A program made the translations under genes and the position numbers. Shown one piece after another: positions 9,592-19,080 of a stretch of 64,000 nucleotides of DNA. The stretch spans positions 1 through 64,000 of the forward strand of contig CADEGN010000003.1 of assembly GCA_902826865.1 (NCBI GenBank), read 5' to 3'. Under the pieces are notes generated by a model. That model did not search any database and had not been told where the DNA came from. It saw only the letters and a list, made by a program, of their open reading frames with translations. This stretch comes from an uncultured Myxococcales bacterium. GTDB lineage: Bacteria > Myxococcota_A > Polyangia > Nannocystales > Nannocystaceae. Numbering within the stretch: position 1 is the stretch's first letter; each line of letters opens with the position of its first letter.

Positions 9592-11151
9592 CTACGCCCT
9601 TGTGCCCGAGGCGTTGGCCGCCGGGGTGCGTTCGATACCAAAGTCCTCCGGGAAGTGCTCGAGGGCGCTCTTCACCGGGTACGGCGTCATGCCGCCCATG
9701 GCGCACAGCGAGCCTTTCTCCATCGTGTCACACAGATCGCGCAGGAGCGCGAGTTGGTGCCGCGGCCGATCGCCCGCCCGCAAGCGGTCGAGCGTCTCTT
9801 TGCCTCGGACGGCGCCGATGCGACACGGCGTGCACTTGCCACACGACTCGATCGCGCAGAACTCGAAGGCGTAGCGGGCGAGCTTGGCCATGTCGGCAGT
9901 GTCGTCGAACGCGACGATTCCACCATGGCCGACGATCGCGCCCTTGGCCGCAAACGCCTCGTAGTCGAGGGGTAGATCGAAGTCGGCCGCGGGGATGTAT
10001 GCACCGAGCGGACCCCCGACCTGGACCGCCCGGATCGGTCGACCGCTCGCTGAGCCACCGCAGTAGTCGTACAGCAGCTCGCGCAGGGTGACCCCGAAGG
10101 CGCGCTCGACGAGACCGCCGCGCGCGATGTTGCCAGCGAGCTGAAACGCGAGCGTGCCGCGTGAGCGACCCAGGCCAAATTCGCGGTAATACGCGCCGCC
10201 CCGGGCCAAGATGATCGGAACGGATGCGAGCGTGACGACGTTGTTCAGCGCAGTGGGCTTGCCCCACAATCCTTGCACCGCCGGCATGGGTGGGCGATAG
10301 CGGACGATGCCGCGCTTCCCTTCTAGGCTCTCGAGCAGCGCGGTTTCCTCGCCGCACACATAGCTGCCGGCACCCATGCGCACTTCGAGCTCGAACGCCT
10401 TACCGCTGCCAAGGATACTTGGCCCTAAGTATCCGCCGGCCCGCGCGCTGGCGAGGGCCGTGTGTAGGGCGTCAGCCGCGTCGGGGTACTCCGAGCGGAG
10501 ATAGATGAATCCGGCCGTCGCCCCCGTGGCGAGTCCCGCGATGATCATGCCCTCGATCACCGCGAACGGGTCTCCCTCGAGCAGCATGCGATCGCTGAAC
10601 GTGCCGGAGTCGCCCTCGTCGGCGTTGCAGACCACGTATTTCTGGCTCGCTTCGGTCTCGAGAACCGTCTTCCACTTGATGCCGGTCGGAAACGCCGCGC
10701 CGCCTCGGCCGCGCAGGCCCGAGTCGAGCACGGTCGCCACGATCTGCTCGGGCGCCAGCTCGAGCGCCGCGCGCAGGCCGGCCCAGCCGCCGTGCGCGGC
10801 GTAGTCGTCGGTGTTGAGCGGATCGATGAGGCCGACGCGCCCGAACGTGAGTCGCTCCTGCTTCGCGAAGTACGGGATCGAATCCACGGGCCCGTGGCGC
10901 AGCGGGTGATCGGCGCCGTGAAGCATGCCCGCGGCGACCAACCCCGGCACTTGCTCGGGCGTCACCGGGCCGTACGCGATCCGACCGGAGCCCGTCACCA
11001 CTTCGACGAGTGGCTCGAGCCAGAGCATCCCGCGACTACCGTTGCGCACGATTCGTGCTTCGGGGGCCGCGGCCGCCATCGCGGCGGCCACCTGATCGGC
11101 GCCCATCGATCGCGCGGCCGCATCCCGCGGCACATACACCGTGGTCGTCAT
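9592..11151 (-). CDS. fdsB: NAD-dependent formate dehydrogenase, beta subunit (NuoF-like)
   Basis: A 519-residue flavoprotein subunit, similar to NuoF/HoxF, that passes electrons from the FeS chain to NAD+. The N-terminal ~120 residues form a thioredoxin-like region. Next come FMN/NAD-binding segments (LRGRGGAAFPTG and NADEGDSGTFSDR), a SLBB-like region, and near the C-terminus the NuoF [4Fe-4S] motif ESCGKCTPCRIG. Its start overlaps the stop of fdsG by four bases (11148-11151), and it ends two bases before fdsA, consistent with a single polycistronic message fdsG-fdsB-fdsA-fdsD. Confidence 0.92.
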   Translation of the reverse strand: MTTTVYVPRDAAARSMGADQVAAAMAAAAPEARIVRNGSRGMLWLEPLVEVVTGSGRIAYGPVTPEQVPGLVAAGMLHGADHPLRHGPVDSIPYFAKQERLTFGRVGLIDPLNTDDYAAHGGWAGLRAALELAPEQIVATVLDSGLRGRGGAAFPTGIKWKTVLETEASQKYVVCNADEGDSGTFSDRMLLEGDPFAVIEGMIIAGLATGATAGFIYLRSEYPDAADALHTALASARAGGYLGPSILGSGKAFELEVRMGAGSYVCGEETALLESLEGKRGIVRYRPPMPAVQGLWGKPTALNNVVTLASVPIILARGGAYYREFGLGRSRGTLAFQLAGNIARGGLVERAFGVTLRELLYDYCGGSASGRPIRAVQVGGPLGAYIPAADFDLPLDYEAFAAKGAIVGHGGIVAFDDTADMAKLARYAFEFCAIESCGKCTPCRIGAVRGKETLDRLRAGDRPRHQLALLRDLCDTMEKGSLCAMGGMTPYPVKSALEHFPEDFGIERTPAANASGTRA

Positions 11152-11678
11152 GGCTTCACCTGCGCTACGAGGCGATCGAACCGCTCAGGGGTGACGCGTC
11201 CGTAGAGCTTGCCGTCGACGGTGATCGACGGGCCGAGCGCGCAGTTGCCTAGGCAGTAAACGGGCTCCAGACTCACGGCTCCGTCGTCGCGCGTTGCGTG
11301 CATGGCCACGCGTAGCCGGGTGCACGCGTGTTCGACCAGGGCGTCCGCGCCCACCGCTTGGCAGGCCTCTGCGCGGCAGACCTTCACGATGCACCGACCC
11401 GGCGGAGCATCGCGGAAATCGTGGTAGTAGCTGACGACGCCGGCAACCTCCGCGCGCGAGAGGTTGAGCGCGTGCGCGATCGATGCGATCGCGGCGGGGG
11501 GTACATAGCCGATCCGCGCTGTCACATCGTGGAGGATCGGTAGCAGAGCGCCCGGTCGGGTGCGGTGGGCAGAGATCGCGGCATCGATCGCCGCAACGAT
11601 CTCGGGAGGGAGGTCGAGCGCGGGGGCGGCGGCGTCCGCTGCGTCCGCTCTGGGCGCGCGTTCTCGCATCGAAGCCAT
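11148..11678 (-). CDS. fdsG: NAD-dependent formate dehydrogenase, gamma subunit (NuoE-like)
   Basis: A 176-residue [2Fe-2S] subunit of the NuoE type. An N-terminal helical part (LLPILHDVTARIGYVP, VVSYYHDF) is followed by a thioredoxin-fold domain with the four ligand cysteines spread over CRAEAC and CLGNC (ALGPSITVDG follows). It is the first gene of the fds operon. The start is the ATG at 11678; longer frames running to 12053 lose similarity and cross the divergent radical SAM gene. The promoter presumably lies in the 265 bases between this gene and the radical SAM gene at 11944, but I could not pick out a clear -35/-10 pair. Confidence 0.9.
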   Translation of the reverse strand: MASMRERAPRADAADAAAPALDLPPEIVAAIDAAISAHRTRPGALLPILHDVTARIGYVPPAAIASIAHALNLSRAEVAGVVSYYHDFRDAPPGRCIVKVCRAEACQAVGADALVEHACTRLRVAMHATRDDGAVSLEPVYCLGNCALGPSITVDGKLYGRVTPERFDRLVAQVKP

Positions 11679-11943
11679 GGTAGCGCCAAAGCGCGGCGGG
11701 CAGCCAGGTTCCCGGGGGCGGCGGAGGCTCCGCGCATGTCGCCTTTCGCACGCGGCAGCCTTCGTTTGCCCATGGTCGCGCCGTGGTGGCGCCCGTGGTG
11801 GCGCGGTGCTCCCTGCACATCGCATCGCTCGTTTCGCCGTCAGCGCCCCCGGCGTACGCCTCGGGCGCGCGCTGGGGAACCCGTCGTGCGCGTCGGGACC
11901 TCCGGCCAGCTGGTCGACGCGAAAGTGCGTAGCGCAGGGCGGT

Positions 11944-13698
11944 ATGATGGATCGAATGCGCCCGGTTGATGCCGAGGAGACCGTCGGGTTCGGGCAAAAG
12001 CGCACCCAGCACGAGCAAGCCGCGCACCAGAAACGCAACTGGGTGCGGCTCACCTACGCCTGCAACGATCGCTGTGTGTTCTGCCTCGACGCCGATACAC
12101 ACGACGGTGAGATTCGCGATCGCGACCAGGTCAAGGCCCAGATCCTCGATGGCCGACGGAGCGGGGCTGAGCGCCTCATCCTATCGGGTGGTGAGCCGAC
12201 GATTCACCCCGACTTCGTCGACTTCATCCGTCTGGGTAAGGCCGCCGGCTACGCCCGCGTTCAGACGGTGACCAACGGCCGTATGTTCGCGTATGCGGAT
12301 TTCCTTCGTCGTGCTCTCGATGCGGGACTTGGCGAGATCACGTTCTCGATTCACGGCCCGGACGCGAGGATCCACGATGCTCTCGTCGGTGTCCCGGGCG
12401 CTTGGGCCGAGGAAATCTCCGGACTCAAGGCGGCGCTCGCCGACGGGCGCCCGATCGTCAACGTCGATATCTGCGTAAATCGGGCCAACGTTAAGCACTT
12501 GGCGGAAATGCTCGAGACGTACATCGCGATGGGGGTGAAAGAGTTCGATCTGTTGCAAGTCATCCCATTCGGCCGGGCCTATCGCGATGGGAAAGACACG
12601 CTATTTTACGATCTCGAGCAAGCCCGGCCGCACCTTGTCGCCGCGTTCGAGTACGCCCGCAAGCCTGGGATCCACATCTGGCTGAATCGCTTTCCGGTTG
12701 AACACCTCGAGGGCTTTGAGGAGCTCATCCAAGATCCTTACAAGCTGGGCGACGAGGTCCGCGGACGCAAGGAGGAGTTTGCGCGCTTGCTCGATCACGG
12801 GATGCCGCTCTCGTGCCGCGAGCCCGAGCGGTGCAAGTACTGCTACGTCGAGCGGCTGTGCGACCATCTCGATGAGACCCGTGCCGCGGTGGCGATCGGC
12901 GTGTTCGAGCTCGTGCGCATCGATACGCGATGGGAGGCCCTTCAGCCGCCGGTGTACGGGGGCGACCCGGCCAGCGCCCGTCGAGCCCGACACCTCCCAA
13001 TCGTGGGCGAGACCGCGGTGGGTGTGGACTTGCCCGCTCGTATCGCCAACAGCGGTGCTCGCACGGCGTGGGTGGTTGCCCCGGACGTTGCCGCGGCAGA
13101 ACAAGCCCTTACCCGGGTTCGGGGGCTCGAGCAGGTCGAGCTCGAGCTCGACGAAATCGAGGGGCTCGTTGCCCGCGATCCGCTGGCACCGCTTGCGGAT
13201 CGGTTGCTCACGACGGTGCGTGCCCGCAACCTGGCCCAGACCCAGGCCCTCGTCAGCTGGGCGCAGGGCGTCGAAGTCGTCGCGCCCCTGTCGCGCGAGG
13301 TCGCAGCGTGGCTCCTAAGCGAGGCGACATGGCCGCGGACGCTGGCGCTTAGCCTACCCAACCACGAGCTCGCGAGCACGGCGGCGACCGAAGACCCCGA
13401 CGTGCCCGCGGTGCTGCACGCGCTCGGCCAGCGCTTCGGCGGCGATTTCCCGGTGGAGAACGTCCCACATTGCATGTTGGGACGCGCCCCACGGCGACCG
13501 AGGCCCGTGCTCGATACGACCCTGTTCACCGACGGCGGAGGCGTGGAGATCTTCCGCTACACACGGCGGTTCATGCAGTCGCACTACCGCGTGAAGTCAC
13601 TGCGCTGTCGCGCTTGCGTGTTTGATGGGGAGTGTTCGGGCGTGCACGTCAACTACGTGCGTGCCCACGGCTTTGGTGCGCTGCAACCCGTGCGATAG
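11944..13698 (+). CDS. Radical SAM protein with two SPASM-like cysteine clusters
   Basis: A 584-residue radical SAM enzyme. The [4Fe-4S]/SAM motif is CNDRCVFC at residues 40-47, followed by a canonical SGGEPTIHP. Auxiliary cysteines come in two groups: C291, C297, C300 and C306 in the middle, and C555, C558 and C564 near the end in a CxxCx5CxG motif followed by a Tyr. The latter motif is shared with three radical SAM genes in the cluster at 22.7-29.8 kb, so all four are related. Residues ~320-530 separate the two clusters and are not recognisable. The gene stands alone, divergent from the fds operon. I chose the ATG at 11944 (ATGs at 11947 and 11956 are possible) because earlier in-frame codons overlap fdsG. 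No precursor peptide is visible beside it, so the substrate is unknown. Confidence 0.8.
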   Translation: MMDRMRPVDAEETVGFGQKRTQHEQAAHQKRNWVRLTYACNDRCVFCLDADTHDGEIRDRDQVKAQILDGRRSGAERLILSGGEPTIHPDFVDFIRLGKAAGYARVQTVTNGRMFAYADFLRRALDAGLGEITFSIHGPDARIHDALVGVPGAWAEEISGLKAALADGRPIVNVDICVNRANVKHLAEMLETYIAMGVKEFDLLQVIPFGRAYRDGKDTLFYDLEQARPHLVAAFEYARKPGIHIWLNRFPVEHLEGFEELIQDPYKLGDEVRGRKEEFARLLDHGMPLSCREPERCKYCYVERLCDHLDETRAAVAIGVFELVRIDTRWEALQPPVYGGDPASARRARHLPIVGETAVGVDLPARIANSGARTAWVVAPDVAAAEQALTRVRGLEQVELELDEIEGLVARDPLAPLADRLLTTVRARNLAQTQALVSWAQGVEVVAPLSREVAAWLLSEATWPRTLALSLPNHELASTAATEDPDVPAVLHALGQRFGGDFPVENVPHCMLGRAPRRPRPVLDTTLFTDGGGVEIFRYTRRFMQSHYRVKSLRCRACVFDGECSGVHVNYVRAHGFGALQPVR

Positions 13699-13724
13699 CC
13701 CGGCCGAGCGTGTCCCCACAACTG

Positions 13725-15416
13725 CTAGCCCGACGCCCCCGGCGAGCATCCGCGAATGCCGAGATCCATTGAGATGTTCGCATACGGGTCGCTAGCAGCG
13801 GTGAAGAACGGATCGACGGTTTCCATCGGTGCACCGTAGCCGTCGGTAAACACGCCGGCGAGGTCGGACGCGGTCGACTTGTTCCAATCGGTGCACCAGA
13901 CGGCGTCGGCCTCGGCGACCGACCGGGCATAGCTGCTATCCGCGTCGAGGTCGAAAAGGGCCTTGCGCTCGGCGTCGTCCATGCCGAGCTCGGCGGCGAT
14001 CCCCATGGCGAAGGTGGACTCGTCGCCGCGACGGGTCACATAGATGGTCTTCTCGCAACCGAGGTTGGCAAGCACCAAGGTGGGCGCGAGATCGGACCAG
14101 CCGCCCGCCGAGACCCGCGGGCCGTCGTCGCCGTCTGGGAGTTCAAGCGCGCGCGCGAGGCCGGGCTCGGCCGGTGAGTAGGCGAGGATCTCGCCCCACG
14201 TCGTGGTGCCCAACGGGAGAAACTTGCCCGTCTTGAGGTCGTCGAACCCGAGCGAATCCGCCTCCACCTGGGCCAGGTCGTCGGCCGCGCCCCAGTATCC
14301 GAAGCGGATGTCGTCGAACTCTACCGACAGCTCATAGGGTTCGGCGGCGAGGTAATCGGCCCGGGCGTCGGCGAACGCATCGACCGCGTAGCCGGTAAGT
14401 ACCGAGGTCGAGACCAATGCAGAGTGTTGCGCGCCAATCTGCTCTCCAAGCCGTTGCGGCACGTGATCGGGCGTCGCCAGCAACGCCGCGCGGTAGTCGG
14501 TGAGCATCGCCACAAACTCCGCGCCGCAGGTGCTACCGGCAAGCGGGAGTCCGGCGATCTCTTCCCAGCTCTTGCCCCGCGCATCGCCGGTCGCACAGCC
14601 GTCGAGCCAGGCGGCCATTCGCCCCGCGTCCTGAGGGCCGTAGCCGGCGTAGAAGTCAGCGATGCGGCCGATCTTGGCCGCGATCGCGCGGAAATCGAGA
14701 AGCCCGGGGCGCACGAAAATCGCCTTCGGGTTGCATCCCATCGCCGCTTGCTCTTCGGTGCATCCCACGGAAAACGAGCCGAGCTGCCCGAGCGCACCCG
14801 CGATATCCTGGACATGGAACGCGGGCTTGGGTGAGTTCGTGATCGTCTGGACGAGCTCCGGGTTGACCAGATCGCGAAGGTCGTCGGACTGCAGCAGCGC
14901 GAGCAGGGCGTCCTGAGCCGCGGACGGGTCCTCGGCGAGGAGAGCTTCGATTCCCGAGTCTCGATACGCCTTGGCGACTCCGCCCAGCTGACCAAACGCC
15001 ACGGCTTCGGGCGTCTCGCCCAGCACGCCCGCGTAGCCGATGAGAGACTTGAGCAAGAGCGAGATTCGCTCCCCTTGTTCGCCACGCGAACAGGATGCGT
15101 CGCCGCAGCGAGCGACCGCGGGGTTCATTTGCACGCTCTCGAGTATGAACTGTGTGATGCTGGCCGAGCTTCCGCCCGCTGAACCCCACAACGGTCCGTA
15201 GTGCTCCGTGATCCGAGCGAGCGACGCGAAGTGGGCGAAGATCAGCTCACCGTTGCCGCGGACCGCCACGCACACACGGCGCTCGCCGTCGGCAGAGTCA
15301 TCGGCGTCGTCACACTTCGCCCCTTCGCATCCGTCGTTGCCGGCGGTGTCGGAGGTTGTCGAGCAGGCCGGGAGCGCAGCAGCGAGAACGATCGGGAAGA
15401 GAGCCGTGTGTCGCAT
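13725..15416 (-). CDS. Patatin-like phospholipase lipoprotein (tentative)
   Basis: A 563-residue lipoprotein: MRHTALFPIVLAAALPAC is a clear signal with a lipobox cysteine, followed by an acidic linker. Residues ~50-95 contain RGNGELIFAHF and then WGSAGGSSASI, which resembles the oxyanion loop and nucleophile elbow (GxSxG/S) of patatins. A DGYGAPMETVD segment near the C-terminus could supply the catalytic Asp. Several Cys pairs suggest an exported, disulfide-bonded fold. Its position, with a 26-base gap to the convergent radical SAM gene, gives no functional hint. The patatin assignment rests on short motifs. Confidence 0.6.
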   Translation of the reverse strand: MRHTALFPIVLAAALPACSTTSDTAGNDGCEGAKCDDADDSADGERRVCVAVRGNGELIFAHFASLARITEHYGPLWGSAGGSSASITQFILESVQMNPAVARCGDASCSRGEQGERISLLLKSLIGYAGVLGETPEAVAFGQLGGVAKAYRDSGIEALLAEDPSAAQDALLALLQSDDLRDLVNPELVQTITNSPKPAFHVQDIAGALGQLGSFSVGCTEEQAAMGCNPKAIFVRPGLLDFRAIAAKIGRIADFYAGYGPQDAGRMAAWLDGCATGDARGKSWEEIAGLPLAGSTCGAEFVAMLTDYRAALLATPDHVPQRLGEQIGAQHSALVSTSVLTGYAVDAFADARADYLAAEPYELSVEFDDIRFGYWGAADDLAQVEADSLGFDDLKTGKFLPLGTTTWGEILAYSPAEPGLARALELPDGDDGPRVSAGGWSDLAPTLVLANLGCEKTIYVTRRGDESTFAMGIAAELGMDDAERKALFDLDADSSYARSVAEADAVWCTDWNKSTASDLAGVFTDGYGAPMETVDPFFTAASDPYANISMDLGIRGCSPGASG

Positions 15417-15571
15417 GGTAGGTTGATGTAGGCTGCCCGTTTCGCAGCAGGGCTCCTGCGCAGCCGCGTTTCCGTGTGGTTTCGAGTGCTTGCCAAGGCG
15501 GCACGGCGGGCGAGCGGGCGGTTTGGAGGCGGTCGGCGCTATCGCCTCCCCCGATCCGCTACCGTGACAAG

Positions 15572-15997
15572 GTGGGGTTTGCCGACGCGCCGGACTACGT
15601 CGCCGCGTTGCGCTCGTTCGTCGCAGCGTACGATGGCCCGCGCGCGCGCGCGGTTCGCCACGCGCCAGCGCTGTTCGAGTTCTATGCGCGACTGTTCGCC
15701 GATGATGCGGTCGGACGCGACGCGCGGGTGCTTGTGAACGCGGTCCTCGCGTACTTCGTCGTGCCCGAGGATCTTCTTCCCGAGGCGGAGCTCGGCCCGT
15801 GGGCCCTCATGGACGACGTCTACATCGCGAGCCATGTGTTTCGGATTCTCCGCCGCGAGCTGCCCGACGAAGTGATCGCGCGGGCGTGGAACGCCGAGGG
15901 CGATCTCGATGAGGTCATGGACTTCGTTCACGGCGAGGCCAGGACCGAGCTTGGCAAGCGAACGCGCGAGGTCCTGCGGCTGGCGGGCATCGGCTGA
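15572..15997 (+). CDS. DUF1232 (YkvA-like) small protein
   Basis: About 141 residues. The central block VLAYFVVPEDLLPEAELGPWALMDDVYIASHV corresponds to the DUF1232 hallmark, a hydrophobic segment, a Pro-rich 'P-DLLP' turn and an acidic DD pair. Function is unknown for the family. The frame extends upstream to 15476, but the residues before the GTG at 15572 look non-coding, so I place the start there with limited confidence. It faces away from the patatin-like gene. Confidence 0.6.
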   Translation: MGFADAPDYVAALRSFVAAYDGPRARAVRHAPALFEFYARLFADDAVGRDARVLVNAVLAYFVVPEDLLPEAELGPWALMDDVYIASHVFRILRRELPDEVIARAWNAEGDLDEVMDFVHGEARTELGKRTREVLRLAGIG

Positions 15998-16063
15998 CCC
16001 TCGGCGGTTGAGCGCAAACGGGCGCTGTAAGTCCCGCGGTTGCCGCGACGTTTGGTGCCGGCA

Positions 16064-16684
16064 ATGCGCAACCCCGCCCTGGGCTTTGCTCTCGTCGCGC
16101 TCTTCTCCCCGTCGCTCGCGCATGGGTCCGATCTCGGATTGGCCAGCGATCCAAGCTGGCGTGCGCGACGGGCCGAGCGACAGCGAGCGCTCGACGATCG
16201 CCTTGGCCTCGAGGACTTCCAGCGTGAACCCCGGCGCAAGGGTTTCTACATCGGCCTTGGGGTCGGCACGGGAGCGACGTTGTTTACCAACGCATTCGTA
16301 CCGTCGCTCGGTTATCGATTTGATCTCGGCGGTGCTCTCACCCATCGTTTCACCCTTGGTTTCGCAGGCGGACTCTGGGGCCATCTCGGCATGAAGAAGG
16401 ATGCCGCGGGGGTTCTCGATATCGTCGCGCGCGGGTACTTGCTTCGCGGGCTGTTCCTCGAGGGGGCGCTTGGTGCGACCAGCAACGCTCCGATTCCAAT
16501 GCAGCCCAAGCGTCCGGGCTTTGGTGGCTTCGTAGGGCTTGGGTATGAGTTTCGTCCGCTCAAGGTGTTGGGTGTCTCGCTGGCGGTCCAGTTCGACAAC
16601 CGCCTGCGCACAGATGGGCGTATCACCCAGGCCGTGCTGCTCAACTTCGGCCTCCGAGCCTATATAAATGGAAAGAAGTGGTGA
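16064..16684 (+). CDS. Outer-membrane beta-barrel-like secreted protein
   Basis: A 206-residue protein with a cleavable signal (MRNPALGFALVALFSPSLAHG). A short charged helix follows, and then alternating hydrophobic/glycine-rich strands (GFYIGLGVGTGATLF, FTLGFAGGLWGHLG, GFVGLGYEF, AVLLNFGLRAYI) typical of small outer-membrane barrels. The ATG at 16064 is preferred to an upstream TTG because it starts the signal peptide directly. No partner gene is evident. Confidence 0.65.
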   Translation: MRNPALGFALVALFSPSLAHGSDLGLASDPSWRARRAERQRALDDRLGLEDFQREPRRKGFYIGLGVGTGATLFTNAFVPSLGYRFDLGGALTHRFTLGFAGGLWGHLGMKKDAAGVLDIVARGYLLRGLFLEGALGATSNAPIPMQPKRPGFGGFVGLGYEFRPLKVLGVSLAVQFDNRLRTDGRITQAVLLNFGLRAYINGKKW

Positions 16685-16786
16685 CCGCCGCGGCCAACGG
16701 CACCGCGTGGTCATCCGCCGGCGCGGGCCCGGGATCGTGCTCGCGCCTTGCAGGCGCCAACCACGGCCTGTTAGCGTCGGCATGAC

Positions 16787-17380
16787 GTGGGCCAGACACT
16801 ACCGTTTCGATGCGCATGCGGCCAGATCCATGGCGAGCTCGCCGGTGTCTCACCGCGAACGTGCAACCGTGCGGTGTGTTATTGCCAAGACTGTCGCGCG
16901 TTCGCTCGCTGGCTTGGCACGCCCGATATCACAGATGCGTATGGTGGGACCGACATCGTCCAAGTCGCCCCTTCGAGCGTCACGTTTTCGGCGGGAAGTT
17001 CTCGTTTGCGGAGCATGCGTCTGTCGCCCAAGGGCTTGCTGCGGTGGTACAGCGACTGTTGCCGCGTTCCGATGGGCAACATGGTTTCGGTGGGTCTGCC
17101 GTTCGTCGGCATGGCGCGCGCACGGCTCGGCGATGTGCCATCGTCGGTGATTGGACCCCCGATCGGTATCAATGGCCGTTCTGCCATCGGCGGGATGCCG
17201 CCGGGTGCCGTGGCTCGCGCGCCGCTCGGCATGATCGTCCATGTCGTCCCGCTCATCTTCGGCTGGTGGTTGCGCGGGCGGGGGCGACCGTCTCCATACT
17301 TCACAGCGGAGGGCGTGCCGCTGGTGGTGCCGCAGGTGCTCACAGCCGAAGAACACGCGCCCCTGTACGCCCGAGCGTGA
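16787..17380 (+). CDS. GFA-like zinc protein (DUF6151-type)
   Basis: A 197-residue protein. The N-terminus has a zinc-type arrangement: FRCACGQIHGEL, then NRAVCYCQDCRAFARWL, and later YSDCCRVPMGN. This matches the glutathione-dependent formaldehyde-activating (GFA)/DUF6151 fold. The GTG start at 16787 gives a complete domain. A hydrophobic stretch (GMIVHVVPLIFGWWL) near residue 150 could be a membrane segment. The reaction is not known; many GFA-like proteins are not enzymes for formaldehyde. Confidence 0.65.
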   Translation: MGQTLPFRCACGQIHGELAGVSPRTCNRAVCYCQDCRAFARWLGTPDITDAYGGTDIVQVAPSSVTFSAGSSRLRSMRLSPKGLLRWYSDCCRVPMGNMVSVGLPFVGMARARLGDVPSSVIGPPIGINGRSAIGGMPPGAVARAPLGMIVHVVPLIFGWWLRGRGRPSPYFTAEGVPLVVPQVLTAEEHAPLYARA

Positions 17381-17476
17381 ATCGGTTCCGGCGTCCGGCT
17401 CATCCGATCCGGGCCCTCGTGCCCCGAAACCGGAGGCCCGTGCAACGACCCGCCGGCCTGGGTCGAGAGGGGCGGC

Positions 17477-18919
17477 ATGAAGCACATGTCCGTTCCGGTG
17501 GCCCTGCTGGGCATCACCGCATGCACTGCTCCCGATGTCGTTTCGATGACCGCCGACTACGACCTCGGTTCGACCGGCGTGGCCAGCTCCAGCGAGTCTG
17601 GATCGGGCCCCGGATCCTCGGAGGCCGACGCGACCGCTACCGACTCCACGGGCGGCATCGACCCCGGTGAGTCGAGCGGCAGCACCGGCGAGGAAGGAAT
17701 CGTCTGCGGCGACGGCGTGGTTGAGGGTGATGAAGTCTGTGATGACGGAATCAATGATGCACAGTACGGGGGCTGTGCCGCGGACTGCAGCGCGCTCGCG
17801 CCCCACTGCGGCGACGGAAAGACGCAGGACAGTGAAAACTGCGATGACGGCAACAAGGACAACGGAGACGGTTGCAACGTCGACTGCGTCGCCAGCGGTT
17901 CGGTCCTGTGGTCGCGACAACTGTCGGGGAACGTGTACCACGACCTTGCCCTGGACGACGAAGACGGCGTGCTCGCGGTGGCCAACACCTCCGCAAAGGT
18001 GCAGTACTACGACCGCGACGGAGTCCCCGGTTGGAGCATCGACGTCGCCGAAGACCGCGCCGTTGCGGTCGCGTGGCATCCGACCGAAGGCTGGGCGGTC
18101 ACGGGTACTACCGTGAGTAGTGACAACAAGGATGTCTGGTTCCGCCGGTACGACTCCGTCGGCGCGCAGCTGGCGTCGTTCTCGTACGAGACCAGCGATC
18201 GCGATGAGGTGTCTGACATCGCGTTCGACAGCGTCGGCGATATCTATGCCGTCGGCCGCGGAGGCGAGGACGCCGACGGAGTGGCGTGGTTGCGCAAGTA
18301 CACAAACACAGGTGCCGAGCTGTGGAGTCTGACCGTTGACGGTCCGGTCGACGAATCGGATCTGGCTGCGGGTGTGGTCGTGAGCGCCGACGACGAGGTG
18401 ATCGTAGCTGGCCACTCCCGCGTTTCCGGCAACGGCGACGATATCTGGGTGAAGAGCTACGACCCCGAGAAGAATCAGTTGTGGGGGGCCGAGTACAGCT
18501 CTCCTGATCACGACCGCGCGTTCGGCTTGGGCCTGCATCCTGCTGGAGGAGTCGTCGTCGCTGGAGCGGTGGACTCGATCGACGCGATGTGGGCGGGGCG
18601 CTTCGACGTCGGCGGCCTCGGTGTTACCAGCGGGGACGTGGCCGAACCTGGCGTCATTTCCGCGGGACTTTCGGCCGCGGTCGACTCGACGGGAGCCATC
18701 GTATTGATCGGGATCGTCCTTGACGGCGAAATGCGAGCGGGGATCCGCAAGTTCGACGCCGAGGGCGTACTGCTCTGGTCCACCAACGACGCGCCGGAGG
18801 GCGGGGGTGCAGGTGGTTTCTCCGTTGTGATCGATTCGCAGGACGCGATTATCGTCGCTGGGGGCTGGCAGGAGCCGGGGGTGGCGATGGACGGTTGGGT
18901 GCGCAAGTACGCGCCATGA
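17477..18919 (+). CDS. Lipoprotein with DUF4215 cysteine repeats and beta-propeller
   Basis: A 480-residue lipoprotein with the signal MKHMSVPVALLGITAC, then a Ser/Gly/Asp linker to about residue 72. Two Cys-rich DUF4215-type repeats follow (CGDGVVEGDEVCDDG and CGDGKTQDSENCDDGN), a disulfide module common on myxobacterial surfaces. The remaining ~330 residues are six or so repeats of the kind W-x-[KR]-x-[FY] with VAV/GHS strands, typical of PQQ-like or SBBP beta-propellers. It probably binds a ligand at the cell surface; no enzyme motif is visible. Confidence 0.8.
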   Translation: MKHMSVPVALLGITACTAPDVVSMTADYDLGSTGVASSSESGSGPGSSEADATATDSTGGIDPGESSGSTGEEGIVCGDGVVEGDEVCDDGINDAQYGGCAADCSALAPHCGDGKTQDSENCDDGNKDNGDGCNVDCVASGSVLWSRQLSGNVYHDLALDDEDGVLAVANTSAKVQYYDRDGVPGWSIDVAEDRAVAVAWHPTEGWAVTGTTVSSDNKDVWFRRYDSVGAQLASFSYETSDRDEVSDIAFDSVGDIYAVGRGGEDADGVAWLRKYTNTGAELWSLTVDGPVDESDLAAGVVVSADDEVIVAGHSRVSGNGDDIWVKSYDPEKNQLWGAEYSSPDHDRAFGLGLHPAGGVVVAGAVDSIDAMWAGRFDVGGLGVTSGDVAEPGVISAGLSAAVDSTGAIVLIGIVLDGEMRAGIRKFDAEGVLLWSTNDAPEGGGAGGFSVVIDSQDAIIVAGGWQEPGVAMDGWVRKYAP

Positions 18920-19080
18920 GAGCTTGGTAGTCAGGCACTCCTTCTACGCGACTAAGGCGATCCAACTCCGGGGTCGCCAGCCCCCGACTCGAGATCCATC
19001 TCGCTCGCGCGAGACAAAGTCGCAGCTCGCGTGACTCGTCGTCAGTGCGAGCTGATACGATCCGAACTCGCGGGAGACCG

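Noticed and set aside
11560-11943. N-terminal extension of the 11944 radical SAM gene
   Set aside because: It overlaps fdsG on the other strand for over 100 bases and its residues look non-coding.
18999-19014. Hairpin TCTCGC-TCGC-GCGAGA after the propeller gene
   Set aside because: Only a 6-bp stem with no T-tract; it lies close to the next start and is weak as a terminator.
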